NCBI RefSeq assembly: GCF_036711975.1
Contig: NC_091966.1
Location: 36,215,501 to 36,279,500 of the forward strand
Direction: 5' to 3'
Length of the DNA stretch: 64,000 nt
Source: Onthophagus taurus
Lineage: Eukaryota > Arthropoda > Insecta > Coleoptera > Scarabaeidae
Shown here: positions 46,001-56,665 of the stretch, one piece after another
How the letters are laid out: the number at the start of each line of letters is the position of its first letter
How positions within the stretch are numbered: position 1 is the stretch's first letter
Made by a program: the position numbers and the translations under genes
The notes under the pieces: model-generated
What the model was told of the DNA's origin: nothing
The model's input: the letters and a program-made list of their open reading frames with translations, nothing else
Databases searched by the model: none

Positions 46001-49000
46001 TTATTCTTATGAATGATTGAAAAATGAAATGTTTGAAGTTTTTAACAATGACAAAGTGGGCAATCTAGCGAACCTGCTGTTTCTGAACATTTCAGAATTT
46101 TTTCTAAGAGAAGACGAAGAAATTATGATTTTATTTAATTCTTATCATTTAAAACTTTAACATCTAAACATTTTCCACATAATTTTACACATACATTTAA
46201 TTTTTTTCATTCATAAAATTATTTAACTTATACCTAAATAAAATCCATACAATAAAAGAGAATTTGGTTTCATTTTAGCACCAAATTAACTCAATTAGAC
46301 ACTTTCTGTTACAATTTTTGCTTTAACCTTGTGTGTTATGTAAACTACTAAAAAGTGTAAACATAAAATGTCGATTATATCGTCTCAAAGAAAGGTCAAA
46401 TTCAAGGCTGCAATAACTTCTTTTGTATACATTTTAGACACCTTTTCTTCAAAATTACTACCAAACCATTTAACAATACTAAATTTTCTTTTCTGAAATT
46501 TTCGCTTCTATAATACTATAAATATAATAGTATAAAAATTATTATATTACATAATATCTTTGTCGTGGCTAAATCTCAATCAGAGGTTCCTAGCTATGAC
46601 CCTTGTAAGTTAGCGCACCAGATATCATAACGAAGCCAGAACACTATTCTGTGATGAGAGATTCATTTTGAAGCATAAAACTAGTGATGGATTTTGCGAA
46701 AAGCCAGATACCGGATATTCGGCTATCCGGCCATTATGGTTATAATTTCTGGTACATTTCTGAAGTGATACCCTACTTTGCCACATTATTCAGATATTTG
46801 AATAAAATTGAAATTAATAAGAAAGCTGATAAGATATGTCATTTTATTTGGATCCAAGATACAAAATGAACTTTTTTGATGCTGATGTAACTCACGAAGC
46901 AACTATAAAAAGAGGATACTTTAATTAATAATTGGCATATTTCCACAAGGATCCTTCAAGAAATTAATTTTATAGCGAATTTTGAAAGATATCGATGAAA
47001 ATTATTGCAACATCGAAAATTTGATCAAAACTTCAAATATTGTTTTCTCAAAAACTAAAAGTTATTTTTCAAAACGGGTTTGTTCATTGGAAAGAGGACA
47101 CTTTTATTAACACTTTGGGAAATTTTCAAACTCATATTCCAAGAAATGGATTTTTTACGAATTTTTAAAACATAATCGGCGAAAATTGCAAAATTCGAAA
47201 AAATTGTCGATTATTTCAAAAATTTATTTCTCAAGAACTAAAAGTGATTTTTCAAAACGGCTTTTTGCGTTAAAAAGAGGATACTTTAATTAATAATTGG
47301 TGATATTTCCACAAGGATCCTTCAAGAAATTAATTTTATAGCGAATTTTGAAATTTATCGATGAAAATTGCAACATCGAAAATATTATCAAAACTTCAAA
47401 TATTGTTTTCTCAAAAACTAAAAGTTATTTTTCAAAACGGGTTGGTTCATTGGAAAGAGGACACTTTTATTAACACTTTGGGAAATTTTCAAACTCATAT
47501 TCCAAGAAATGGATTTTTTATTAATTTTTAAAACATAATCGGCGAAAATTGCATAATTCGAAAAAATTGTCGATTATATCAAAAATTTATTTCTCAAGAA
47601 CTAAAAGTGATTTTTCAAAACGGCTTTTTGCGTTAAAAAGAGGATACTTTAATTAATAATTGGTGATATTTCCATAAGGATCATTCAAGTAATTAATTTT
47701 ATAGCGAATTTTGAAAATTATCCATGTAAATTGCAACATCGAAAATTTTATCAAAACTTCAAATATTGTTTTCTCAAAAACTAAAAATTATTTTTCAAAA
47801 CGGGTTGGTTCATTGGAAAGAGGATACTTTTATTAATACTTTGGAAAATTTTCATACTCATATTCCAAGAAATGGATTTTATACGAATTTTTAAAACTTA
47901 ATCGGCGAAAATTGCAAAATTCGAAAAAATTGTTGATTATTTCAAAAATTTATTTCTCAAGAACTGAAAGTGATTTTTCAAAACGGCTTGTTCCATTAAA
48001 AAGAGGATACTTTAATTAATAATTGGTGATATTTCCACATAGATCTTTCATGAAATGAATTTTATAGCGAATTTTGAAAGTTATCGATGAAATATGGTAT
48101 ATGATATTTGGTGACTATCCGGTATCCGGCGGGATTTTAAAAAATGGTCGGATACCGGATAGTTGCCGGATATCCGTTCCACCACTACATAATACGAGAT
48201 TGCTCTGGCAAGGTTTACAGAACCTATATACTTAAATTTCTACCCGAATAAGAGTATTTAATCTTTTAAAACATACAAGTGTTCATCGCCCTACTATATT
48301 GATAGCATTTATATTGATAACCTCCAGAATGTTAGCCATCATCCATAGACCTTTTATCAGTCGTCAAACATATGAACATCTTTAGCATCTGACGTTTGTG
48401 TGTTAATCTTACTCTAAAACAAATACCATTCGCAAGTTCTTCAGTATTACTTATCGCCAATTAAATAATTAATGACTTTTTACATTTTAATCTTAAGGGA
48501 TTTAACAAACTTTTTTCTTTACAGCAGCATCACCCAAACAAAATGGAAAAATCGAACTTAAACGAGAACTGGGATTATTCTCAGCGGTTAATATGATATT
48601 AGCCGTTATGATAGGATCTGGAATATTTATATCACCAGCTTCAGCTTTATATCATTCGGGATCAGTTGGAATGTGTATTATTGTTTGGGCAGTATGCGGA
48701 TTAATATCACTTTTAGGTAAACTAAACATTCAAAATTAATTAAATTCTTTTCATAATTAATTGTTTTAAGGTGCATTGGCTTTTGCTGAATTGGGAACAG
48801 TAGTGCCACGTTCAGGTGCTGAATATGCTTATTTCATGGACGCATTCGGCCCTTTACATAAATTCTGGGGAAATTTACCAGCATTCACAGCATCTTGGAT
48901 TTACGTTGTAATTTTAAGACCAGCGGAAGTTGCTGTAATCGTGATGACATTTGCCGAATATTTTTGCCAACCCATTTTAGATGCTTTATGTATTAAAGAC

Positions 49001-50378
49001 GAAGAGTATTCCGGATATCTTAAAAAAGTAGTCGCTTTACTTGCAATGGCTTCAATAACTTATATTAATATGAGCAGTGTTAAATTATACGTTAAATTAC
49101 AAAACATTTTCGGTGCGTGTAAAGTTATCGCGTGCTTAATCGTTATTGGAGGGGGAATTTATGAATTATCCATCGGAAATGTTGGAAATTTACAAAAAGG
49201 GTTTGAAGGAACAAATTATCATCCAGCAAATTTAGCTTTGGCTTTTTATAGCGGGTTGTGGGCGTATGATGGATGGTAAAAAATTATTTCGATTTAAAAC
49301 AATTTTTTGTAAGTACTTATTTATGAATTAGGTCAACCATAACGACTGTTACTGAAGAAGTTAAACGTCCCGAAGTAAATATTCCTCGAAGTATAGCTAT
49401 TAGCGTACCGTTGGTTACTTTATTATACGTTTTTATGAATATCGCTTACATGACTGTTTTACCAATTCCGGAAATGATACAAGCCCAAGCTGTCGCTGTA
49501 GCTTTTGGAGAAAGAGTTCTTGGAGCAGCCGGATTTTTAATCCCCGTTGGGGTTGCTTTAAGTACATTTGGATGTGCTTTAAGTGTCCAATTTGGAGTGA
49601 CACGGTATTAATTTGGTATTTTAATCTAGATTCTAATTAACAATTTTAATTTTTATTGTTAGATTATGTTATGTTGCTAGTCAAGATGGTAATATGTTGA
49701 AAAGCATGTCTTTTGTACATGTTAAAAGATTAACCCCAGCTCCTGCAGTTGTAACTCAAGTATTACATTTAAAAGTAAATTTTTTTAATTTTTTTTAATG
49801 ATAATTATTTTTTTTAGGGAATTATAACGTTTATTTTTATAGTAATCGGTAATATAATGCAATTAATTGAAATGGCTAGTTATTTAATGTGGATATTTTA
49901 TGGAACTGCAATGGTTGCTTTATTGATGTTGAGAAAAACGATGGCTGATGTTCCTAGACCTTATAGGGTAAGATAACACGTTTCTTATCAAGGCTACATC
50001 CTTTCTTTTCTTGTAATCAAGAAAATAATGTCAGTCACACCATCTGCCACATATTAAAATTACTTCTAAAGTAAATTTATTTAATTTTTAGGTTCCAACA
50101 ATAATTCCAATATTTATAATAATTGTGGCTGTGTTTTTAAGCGTAGTTCCTCTTGTAACAGATCCGTCGTTTAAATATGTAGTTTCAATTCTGTTCATTT
50201 TAATAGGGATGGTAATTTATTGGTGGTTTATTTATTTAAATAAACGTCCTAAATTTATGGGTAAGTCCTAAATCTTAATTGTGATATTAATTACTAATTT
50301 TGTTATTTTTTAGATGGTTTCACACGTTACATCCAAATTTTATTCCAAGCAGTGCCACCAGCAGTTCATGTAGAATAA
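43092..50378 (+). CDS. SLC7-family light-chain amino-acid transporter (b0,+/LAT-like)
   Basis: An amino-acid exchanger of the APC superfamily, expected in the plasma membrane and usually paired with an SLC3 heavy chain. Exons: 43092-43101, 48525-48716, 48771-49275, 49332-49604, 49663-49771, 49818-49967, 50092-50260, 50314-50378. All are in phase and give 490 residues, normal for the family. TM1 contains the substrate-binding GSGIFISP (about 34-41). Others: AFAELGTVVPRSGAEYAYF, GLWAYDGWSTITTVTEEVKRPEVNIPRSI, GLISLLGALAFAE. About 12 hydrophobic segments. Cysteines in EYFCQP and ALCIKD are candidates for the heavy-chain disulfide. The first coding exon is only 10 nt and is followed by a 5.4-kb intron. 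The closest type is b(0,+)-like (SLC7A9/Drosophila sobremesa-like), but other insect SLC7 paralogues are not excluded. Confidence 0.92.
43102..46681. other. First intron of the SLC7 gene, 5' part
   Basis: 3.6 kb of AT-rich DNA. Between about 44280 and 45160 the phrases AATACTGAC/AACACTGA, GCTGATAGAAG and ACAAAGAACT recur irregularly, as in an old, strongly diverged tandem duplication. Minus frames there (44434-45150) are hydrophobic, low-complexity shadows. No gene. Confidence 0.5.
46682..48187. mobile_element. Second copy of the non-autonomous hAT element, inverted
   Basis: Same family as 23885-25145, in opposite orientation. It starts TAGTGATGGATTTTGCG (an 11-bp deletion relative to the other copy's terminal repeat) and ends with GGATATCCGTTCCACCACTA at 48187. 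Flanking octamers CATAAAAC (46674-46681) and CATAATAC (48188-48195) match at 7 of 8, a decayed hAT target duplication. The interior has about four copies of the 360-bp unit versus three in the other copy. Lies in the SLC7 first intron. Confidence 0.9.
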
Positions 50379-50510
50379 AAAAATTATTTTTTTTAAATCT
50401 TTTTTATGAAAATTAATAAAATTTATTCACAAATTTACAATAATATATAAAAAATACTTATATCTACCAGCATCAACTCACTCATCTTTAACGTTATGAC
50501 CAGAATGCAC
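50379..50510. terminator. Convergent 3' ends of the SLC7 gene and ZZZ3
   Basis: Only 132 bp separate the two stop codons. AATAAA-like hexamers occur near 50379-50425 on the plus strand, and AT-rich sequence suits polyadenylation on both strands. The 3' UTRs probably overlap. Confidence 0.5.
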
Positions 50511-53500
50511 CTATCCTACATCATTATCTATAAATAAACCGTTCGATCTTTTTTCCGGGGGTTTATCCTTCATAAATTCGTCCAATTCATCACTATCTAT
50601 ATCACTACTCAATCCCGACATTTTATCATTATCGTCAAACTCACTTGTAATCTCATTTTTATCATATTCTATACTTATATTATGTTCACCATCGCGCACA
50701 ATCGAAAACTTATGAGATAAAGGATGTTTTGTTGCTGAATACATTTGAGTTAACATACAATCAGTGCAATAATCCACTGAAGATGTTTGACACGTTGTAC
50801 AATGCCACCGACTTCCCGAAATTGGTTCTTCTTCACAATAATCACACTAAAAATAAATTTTTAGAAATAAATTTTAAAATAAAAAATGTTGAAATTACTT
50901 TATATCCAACATGTTGAAATAAACACGCATCTTCATCATCTTCACACTTTTTCTCCTCTTTAATGAGTTTCAAAATTTTTAATTGAATTTCGTTTTCATC
51001 TCTGACGTTTTCGATGAGTTTTTCTTGTTGATACCCGGTGCTTAATAAATAATTTGATGAGTTAATATGGGGAATTTGTTCGTTTGAATAAGAACTTTGA
51101 CTAGCTCCTGGTACTTCCTCTAATTCGTTCATTGTAACTGGAATGTTTAGTTCTGGGAAGAAAGTGGACGGTTTTATGTTGCAATTCCCGTGTGGAATTT
51201 TAGGGGACTAAAAAATGATCAATTATTAAATAAAATAATTGAGTAAATGAGAAAAAATAACCTTTCTTAATACTAATTTAGGTATTCTTCCTGGAATTGG
51301 TAAACCAGCTTTTTTTAACTTCAAAAAATATTTTTGAATCCTGCTACAAACTTGTTGAACAGTTCGTGTACCTAAAGCGGCTGCTATTTTTTTGTACCGT
51401 CTTAATTCTATGTCTTCGGGAGGATAAGTTATTAAAAGTTCTTCTAAACGTTTTTGTTCTTCAACTGTCCAAGGCTAAAACAATAATTTGTTATTGTTGT
51501 AAATATAAACGATAAATAAGTATTAGTAAGTTAGAAATTTTAAAATAAGACTTGAGTCATAGTCAAAATTTAAATAAAGTGGAAGAAAAAGCAGCATAAA
51601 ACTTTAAAATAAAATCATTAAAATAAAACAAATACCTAGTCTTCACATCAAAATGGTAAGACTACATGGTATATGGTAAGTTATTTGAAACAATTAAGAA
51701 AAAAGAAAGTGTTTACGTTGAATAAATAATAAAAAAAAGGATTTGATAAAGAAGAAAAAGGTCCAAATATAGCTCAAACAAACGAACTCAGCAACATCGA
51801 GACAAAATTTTGATTTATGAAATTTTCTTGAAGGCAAAAGACATTTATAAAATAGTAGATGGCACATATCCATGCCCAAATGAAGATAAAAAGAGAGAAG
51901 AATGAGAACAAAAGGATGCAATTGCTCAAAAGATAATTATAACAACTATAGAAAAACATAAGATATGTTTGCAAAAGAAATGTTTGAAAAACTAGCGCTG
52001 ACATATGGAGAAGAACAGAATCAATATTACCTATAGAATATAAACATTTCAGAAGTGCGTTGGAATCGACAGCAATAAAACATAGAACTTTGACGAAATT
52101 AACAGCAGGTTATTAAACGAAGAAATTAGAACACAAGATAAAACTTTAATTGAACAAGTTGCATTCAAAAGTAACGTAAAGCGATACAGAAAAAAAAACC
52201 AAATAATAAAATTACTTATTTTAAATGTGAAGAAAACGGGCACATTGCAAGGTATTGTAGAAATGAAACTTAATGTAGAATATGTAAAAAGAATAGCCAC
52301 CAGGAGAATCAGTGATTCTTTGGATACAAAAACGAGAGAAAAAATGGAAAAGTTAGGTTTCTTGCAGCAAGTGAAAAAAATATATCGAATGAATAGATCA
52401 TAGATTCAGGTGCTTCAGCACACATGACAAACACGGAAAGATTGTTAGAGAAAAAGGTAATTATAAATGAAAACATTCAAACGGCAAAACAGGATCAAGT
52501 TCTTAAATCAGGAGCAATAGGCGAAATAGAAAATTGCAAATTAAAAGAAGTACCAGAGTTAGTAAAAAACCTATTGTCTGCAGCAAAAATGGTGGAGAAG
52601 TTGTATTTGAACATGAAGGTATAAATGTTTACAAGAATGATGAAATAATAATGAGTGAAAACAAAAATAAAAATTGACTCTATGTAATACACCTTAAAAA
52701 AAGTAAAATAAAACTTGCACCAAAAGAAGAAACTGAGAAAAATGACGACAATGAAAAGAGAATAGAAACCAAGGAAGTGGAAACAACCAAAATTGATGAA
52801 AGACCACATAGAACCAAAAAGACTTGGGCGAAGGGAGGGCCTCAACTAAAAAGAGGAGCCCTAGCCTGGTACACCGATGATTCAAAGACAGTTGATCCGG
52901 AGTAGGTATGGGCATCAGTGGAACAAACAGCCACATTAAACTGCCCCTCAGCTCGGACATAACAATTTTCCAAGCAGAACTTTTTGCTATAAACTTCTGC
53001 ACCGCTTTGAACCTATAGAAAGGACAGAAAGGTGCATCCATAAACATTTTCACAGACAGTCGGGACGCCTTAAAGGCAATTCAGTCCTACAGGTGTGACT
53101 CCGCACTGATCAGAAAGTGTACCAGCAACCTAAGAGAACTCGTTAGGGGCAATGATGTTACCCTATGGTGGGTTCCAGGTTACAGCAACATTGAGGGCAA
53201 TGAGAAGGAGGACAAGCTGGCCAAAGAGGCAGCGTACACGCCCTTTATTGGACCCCAACCTGGCTGTGGTCTACAAAAAAGCCACCTAAAACAAATAATC
53301 AACAATTGGGAGGTCTCAAAGGTAGCCTTACGATGGAAAGAAGTTCCAGGTCACAGACAAGCGAAGAGTATGATAACTCCGTCGCAAAACAAAACCAAAG
53401 AAGTTTTCTGCCTCAGCAAAGGGGATCTAAGGACGCTATCAGGTTACCTAAGCGCCCCTAAATTACCACCTCTTCCACATTGGACAAGCTGAGGATCAAA

Positions 53501-54959
53501 CTTGTCGACTTTGCAACGACGAGTCAGAAACAGCTGAACATATACTGTGCAATTGCGTCACCAGAGGCCGTCTAAGACACAAAATTTTCGGTGAAACTCT
53601 GTTGACACCTACCGACATAAAGGTTCAAGACCTCAGGCCAATACTAAAGTCATCAAGAATAATAATAATAAGATTAAAGTATTACCAAAGAGTACAAAGA
53701 AAAATGGAAAAAGGAAATAAAAGACGAAATATTGGAAGAAGAACTTATAAGCAGAGAGTTAGAGGAAAGAAACTATAAGAAAATTGAAAAGAAAGAAGGA
53801 AAAAGACAGGAAGAGAAAGAGGAAGAAGGAGAAGAAGTGAATGAACAGAAAAAGGGGAAGAAGAAAAAAACCGAACAAGAAAAAGATGCTAGAAGAGAAA
53901 AGATAAGAAGAATGCCAGAAAAATTCAGAGATTTTGTTTGGCAAACCTATGAAGAAGCTTTCAAAGACGAAAATAAAGACAAGTGGAAAAATGCAACAAA
54001 AGAGGAAAAACGATTAATAGATAAAAATGAAGTAAGATTAGACCAGAAAATATTATGGAGCAAATAGATTTTTAGAATAAAGGAAGATGGAATATTTAAG
54101 GCGAGACTTAGTTAGAATTTGAACAAGATTTCAGTAATCTAACAGATGAAATTTTTAGTCCTGTAATAAGTTCAAATGTTATAAGAACTTTGTTTGTAAT
54201 TGCAGCAGCAAAATCTAGTTACATAGTTAAATTCTACATAAAAACAGCTTTCTTATATGGAACCCTTGATGAAGATGTAAGTATATATATGCAAATATAA
54301 ACGATAAATAAGTATTAGTATAAATAATACAATAAAATAAAAATATTAAACCTTACCATCAAGACATACCTATGTATGTATCAAAAAGTGTTGCAATACA
54401 AATTAAAATAAAATAGAAGCATTATTTCTAACTACAAGCCTATCAACTTAAATTAAATTACAACAATTATAACAAAATTTAATCTTTTTATTTGATTATT
54501 TACTTTGCTATGTGTATTTGTTGGTTTTTGATGATTTAAATCCTCAGCTTTAACACCTCCATCTTTCCCATCAATACTATTAATGATTGCCAAGAGATTT
54601 TCAGGTACTTTAACATCAAATTTTTCCCAATTAATTTTAGGAACATCAATAATAACTTGCATATCGGGAATATCCAAATTTTCACCTCTTTGCATTTTTT
54701 CAATCATCTCAACAGGATTTGATTCATATTCTTTTTGTAAATCAACAACTTTTTTATAATCCTAAATAATTCAATAAGATTTAAATGATTATTTCAAATA
54801 AATTATTGAGTTACTTACATCGATGGCTCGTTTTCTTTGTGCTTCCAAAACGAACATAATCTTTAAGAGTTCGCTATAATCGGCGTTTCCTTTTAAAGCT
54901 AAATGGTCGGATTCGAAATAAAATAACTCATCCTCTTCATTATCATTTTTCTCGTTCAT
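50511..54959 (-). CDS. ZZZ3: ZZ-type zinc finger protein 3 (ATAC complex subunit)
   Basis: A reader/scaffold subunit of the ATAC histone acetyltransferase complex (nuclear). Exons (minus): 54959-54819, 54761-54504, 51474-51262, 51207-50899, 50846-50511. All are in phase, 418 residues. Exon 1-2: [37 protein letters not shown], which matches the conserved N-terminal block of ZZZ3. Exon 3: a SANT/Myb domain, [21 protein letters not shown]...[26 protein letters not shown]. Exon 4: KPSTFFPEL and FQHVGYK. Exon 5: the ZZ finger ([33 protein letters not shown]), then an acidic tail. Shorter than the vertebrate protein, which has a long N-terminal extension. The second intron holds about 2.7 kb of transposon DNA. 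Convergent with the SLC7 gene, with stops 132 bp apart. Confidence 0.93.
51501..51528. repeat. 28-bp direct repeat, left copy
   Basis: AAATATAAACGATAAATAAG and the following 8 bases (TATTAGTA) recur exactly at 54293-54320. The two copies bracket the Copia/Jockey composite inside the ZZZ3 intron. Confidence 0.85.
51529..54292 (+). mobile_element. Copia retrotransposon remnant (gag-protease and RT parts)
   Basis: In the plus direction, with many stops: a gag zinc knuckle [14 protein letters not shown] (about 52225-52265), the aspartic protease site [12 protein letters not shown] (about 52397-52430), then, after an inserted block, Copia RT-region text [20 protein letters not shown] (53910-53970), [10 protein letters not shown] (about 54078), and [20 protein letters not shown]...[13 protein letters not shown] (about 54135-54280). 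Integrase and LTRs are not recognised. Lies antisense in the second ZZZ3 intron. Confidence 0.8.
52845..53660 (+). mobile_element. Jockey-type non-LTR fragment (RNase H) inside the Copia remnant
   Basis: Frames contain [64 protein letters not shown]: the ribonuclease H domain of a Jockey-like LINE. Base composition is clearly richer in GC than the Copia parts either side. It ends in a short AAT repeat (about 53664). Frameshifts are present. Confidence 0.8.
54293..54320. repeat. 28-bp direct repeat, right copy
   Basis: Exact second copy of 51501-51528. Too long for a Copia target duplication (usually 5 bp). Confidence 0.85.
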
Positions 54960-55418
54960 TCTAGAAAAAAATTCAAAAATACCCGCTTAAACAGCGCCAT
55001 CTATACAAAATTTATACAACTAAAACGTAAATATTTTTAATCCCGATAAATCTCGCTTTGAGATTTTTTTAATCTTTATTATTGTTTATTTAGTTACCTA
55101 ATTACTTCTTGGTGAGATCTAACGGTTCGAATAACAATAATATAATTACGAGCGGATGTAAACACGTGAAAGTGACAGTTAACATAACCTAATCTTTGTT
55201 CGAGAACTTACGCCTTCTGTGACCTTTAGAGTTCAGTTACTGTTATATTAAGTTATTATTTGAACTACTCACGCTTTATATTAACGAATTTATCTCTTTA
55301 CGGTACATAAAATTACATATTTTAAGCCGATTGTAAATTTTGCGATTGTGTTATGAGCGGCCGGTGTGTAATGTATTGGCGGGAAATTTGAAATTATTGC
55401 AACGATTTCAGTTAAAAA
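54960..55418. promoter_or_regulatory. Bidirectional promoter region of ZZZ3 and MCAT
   Basis: 459 bp separate the two divergent start codons. ACTTACGCC and GGTTCGAATAAC-type mixed sequence lies in the middle, and GAGCGGCCGGTGTG at about 55354 is locally GC-rich. No TATA box stands out. Confidence 0.55.
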
Positions 55419-56665
55419 ATGAGTTTATTTGTACGTGTTTCGAATAAAGTTTTAAAGAAACGATTTTGCCGTAACGTTCACACTTCGTGGCTATTTTTTA
55501 AAGATAATAAAGAAAACAATGAATCTCCGTTAAAGAAAATGTTAGATGAAGCTGCATCATTTGATGATTTAAAGAGTGAACACCAAGTGTGGGCAACTCT
55601 TCCTTATGGCGAAACCGCCAAAATTCGAAAACAAGGTGAATACTTTCAAAAAGAAAAAAAGGATCCTCGCGATTCAACGATTATTTTATTTCCTGGTCAA
55701 GCAACTCAATATGTTGGAATGGGGAAAAACCTTTTACAATTTCCTTTAGTTAGAGATCTTTTTGAATTGGCCAGTTATCTTTTAAAGTATGATCTGTTAA
55801 AATTATGTTTGGAAGGTCCAAAAGAAAAATTAGACGAAACTAGATATGCTCAACCCGCGGTTTTTGTTTCATCTTTAGCTGCTTTAGAAAAATTAAAAGA
55901 AGAACGGCCAGATGCGATTGATAATTGTGTAGCAACAGCTGGATTTAGTTTAGGTGAAATAACTTCGTTAGTTTTTGCTGGCGCAATCGGTTTTGAAGAT
56001 GCAATTCGTTTGATTCGAATTAGAGGTGAAGCTATGCAAATGGCTGGGGAGATGCAGAAGGGAAGTATGGTTCGGGTTCTTTATGGACCAGATGCAAGTG
56101 TGGGATTTGCTTGCTTAAAAGCTAAAGAATGGGCAATTGAAAAGGGGGATGAAATCCCAGAATGTAGAGTTTCAAATTATTTATACCCTCACAGCAAAAT
56201 TATAGCAGGAAGTATATCAGCAATAGAATTTTTAGAGAAGAATGCAAAAGAATTTAAATTGAAGAAGGTTTCACGGTTAGCTGTTAGTGGTGCTTTTCAT
56301 TCAGATCTTATGGCACCAGCTTTACAACCGGTTCGAAAGATTTTATCAAAAATTAATATTGAAGATCCTGTAATTAACGTTTATTCGAATGTTGATGGAA
56401 AGAGATATCGAAATGCTGATCACATAAGAAAACAACTTCCTAAACAAGTATGTATTTAAATAATTAATAATTTCGTTTTTATAATAATTTTTTTTAGATC
56501 ATTAAACCTGTCAAATGGGAACAAACAATGCATGTTCTTTACGAACGAGATCAAGGAGAATATTTCCCAAGAACTTTTGAATGTGGTCCTGGAAGTTCTT
56601 TAAAAACAATTTTAAAACAAGTTAACGCGAAAGCTTGGGATCATTGTGTTAGTATAGAAGCGTAA
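55419..56665 (+). CDS. MCAT: Malonyl-CoA-acyl carrier protein transacylase, mitochondrial
   Basis: Loads malonyl groups onto mitochondrial acyl carrier protein for type II fatty-acid synthesis, which feeds lipoate. Exons 55419-56447 and 56498-56665 (donor CAA/GTATGT, acceptor TTTTTAG) give 398 residues. The N-terminus is basic, with FVRVSNKVLKKRFCRNVHTS, a mitochondrial presequence. Core motifs: FPGQATQYVGMG (about 91-102), AQPAVFVSSLAALE, the nucleophile elbow GFSLGE with Ser at about 178, RGEAMQ with Arg at about 203, GAFHSDLM with His at about 294, and the C-terminal ECGPGSSLKTI. GFSLGE replaces bacterial GHSLGE, as in animal MCAT. Drosophila counterpart: beg. Divergent from ZZZ3. Confidence 0.96.

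Noticed and set aside
46684-46869. 61-codon frame at the start of the second hAT element
   Set aside because: It lies within the non-coding terminal region of a MITE and is mirrored by a frame in the first copy (24961-25143); shared repeat ancestry, not a gene.
53732-54067. Lysine/glutamate-rich 111-codon frame as a possible small gene
   Set aside because: Its C-terminal part matches the Copia reverse-transcriptase region, and it lies between other Copia fragments.
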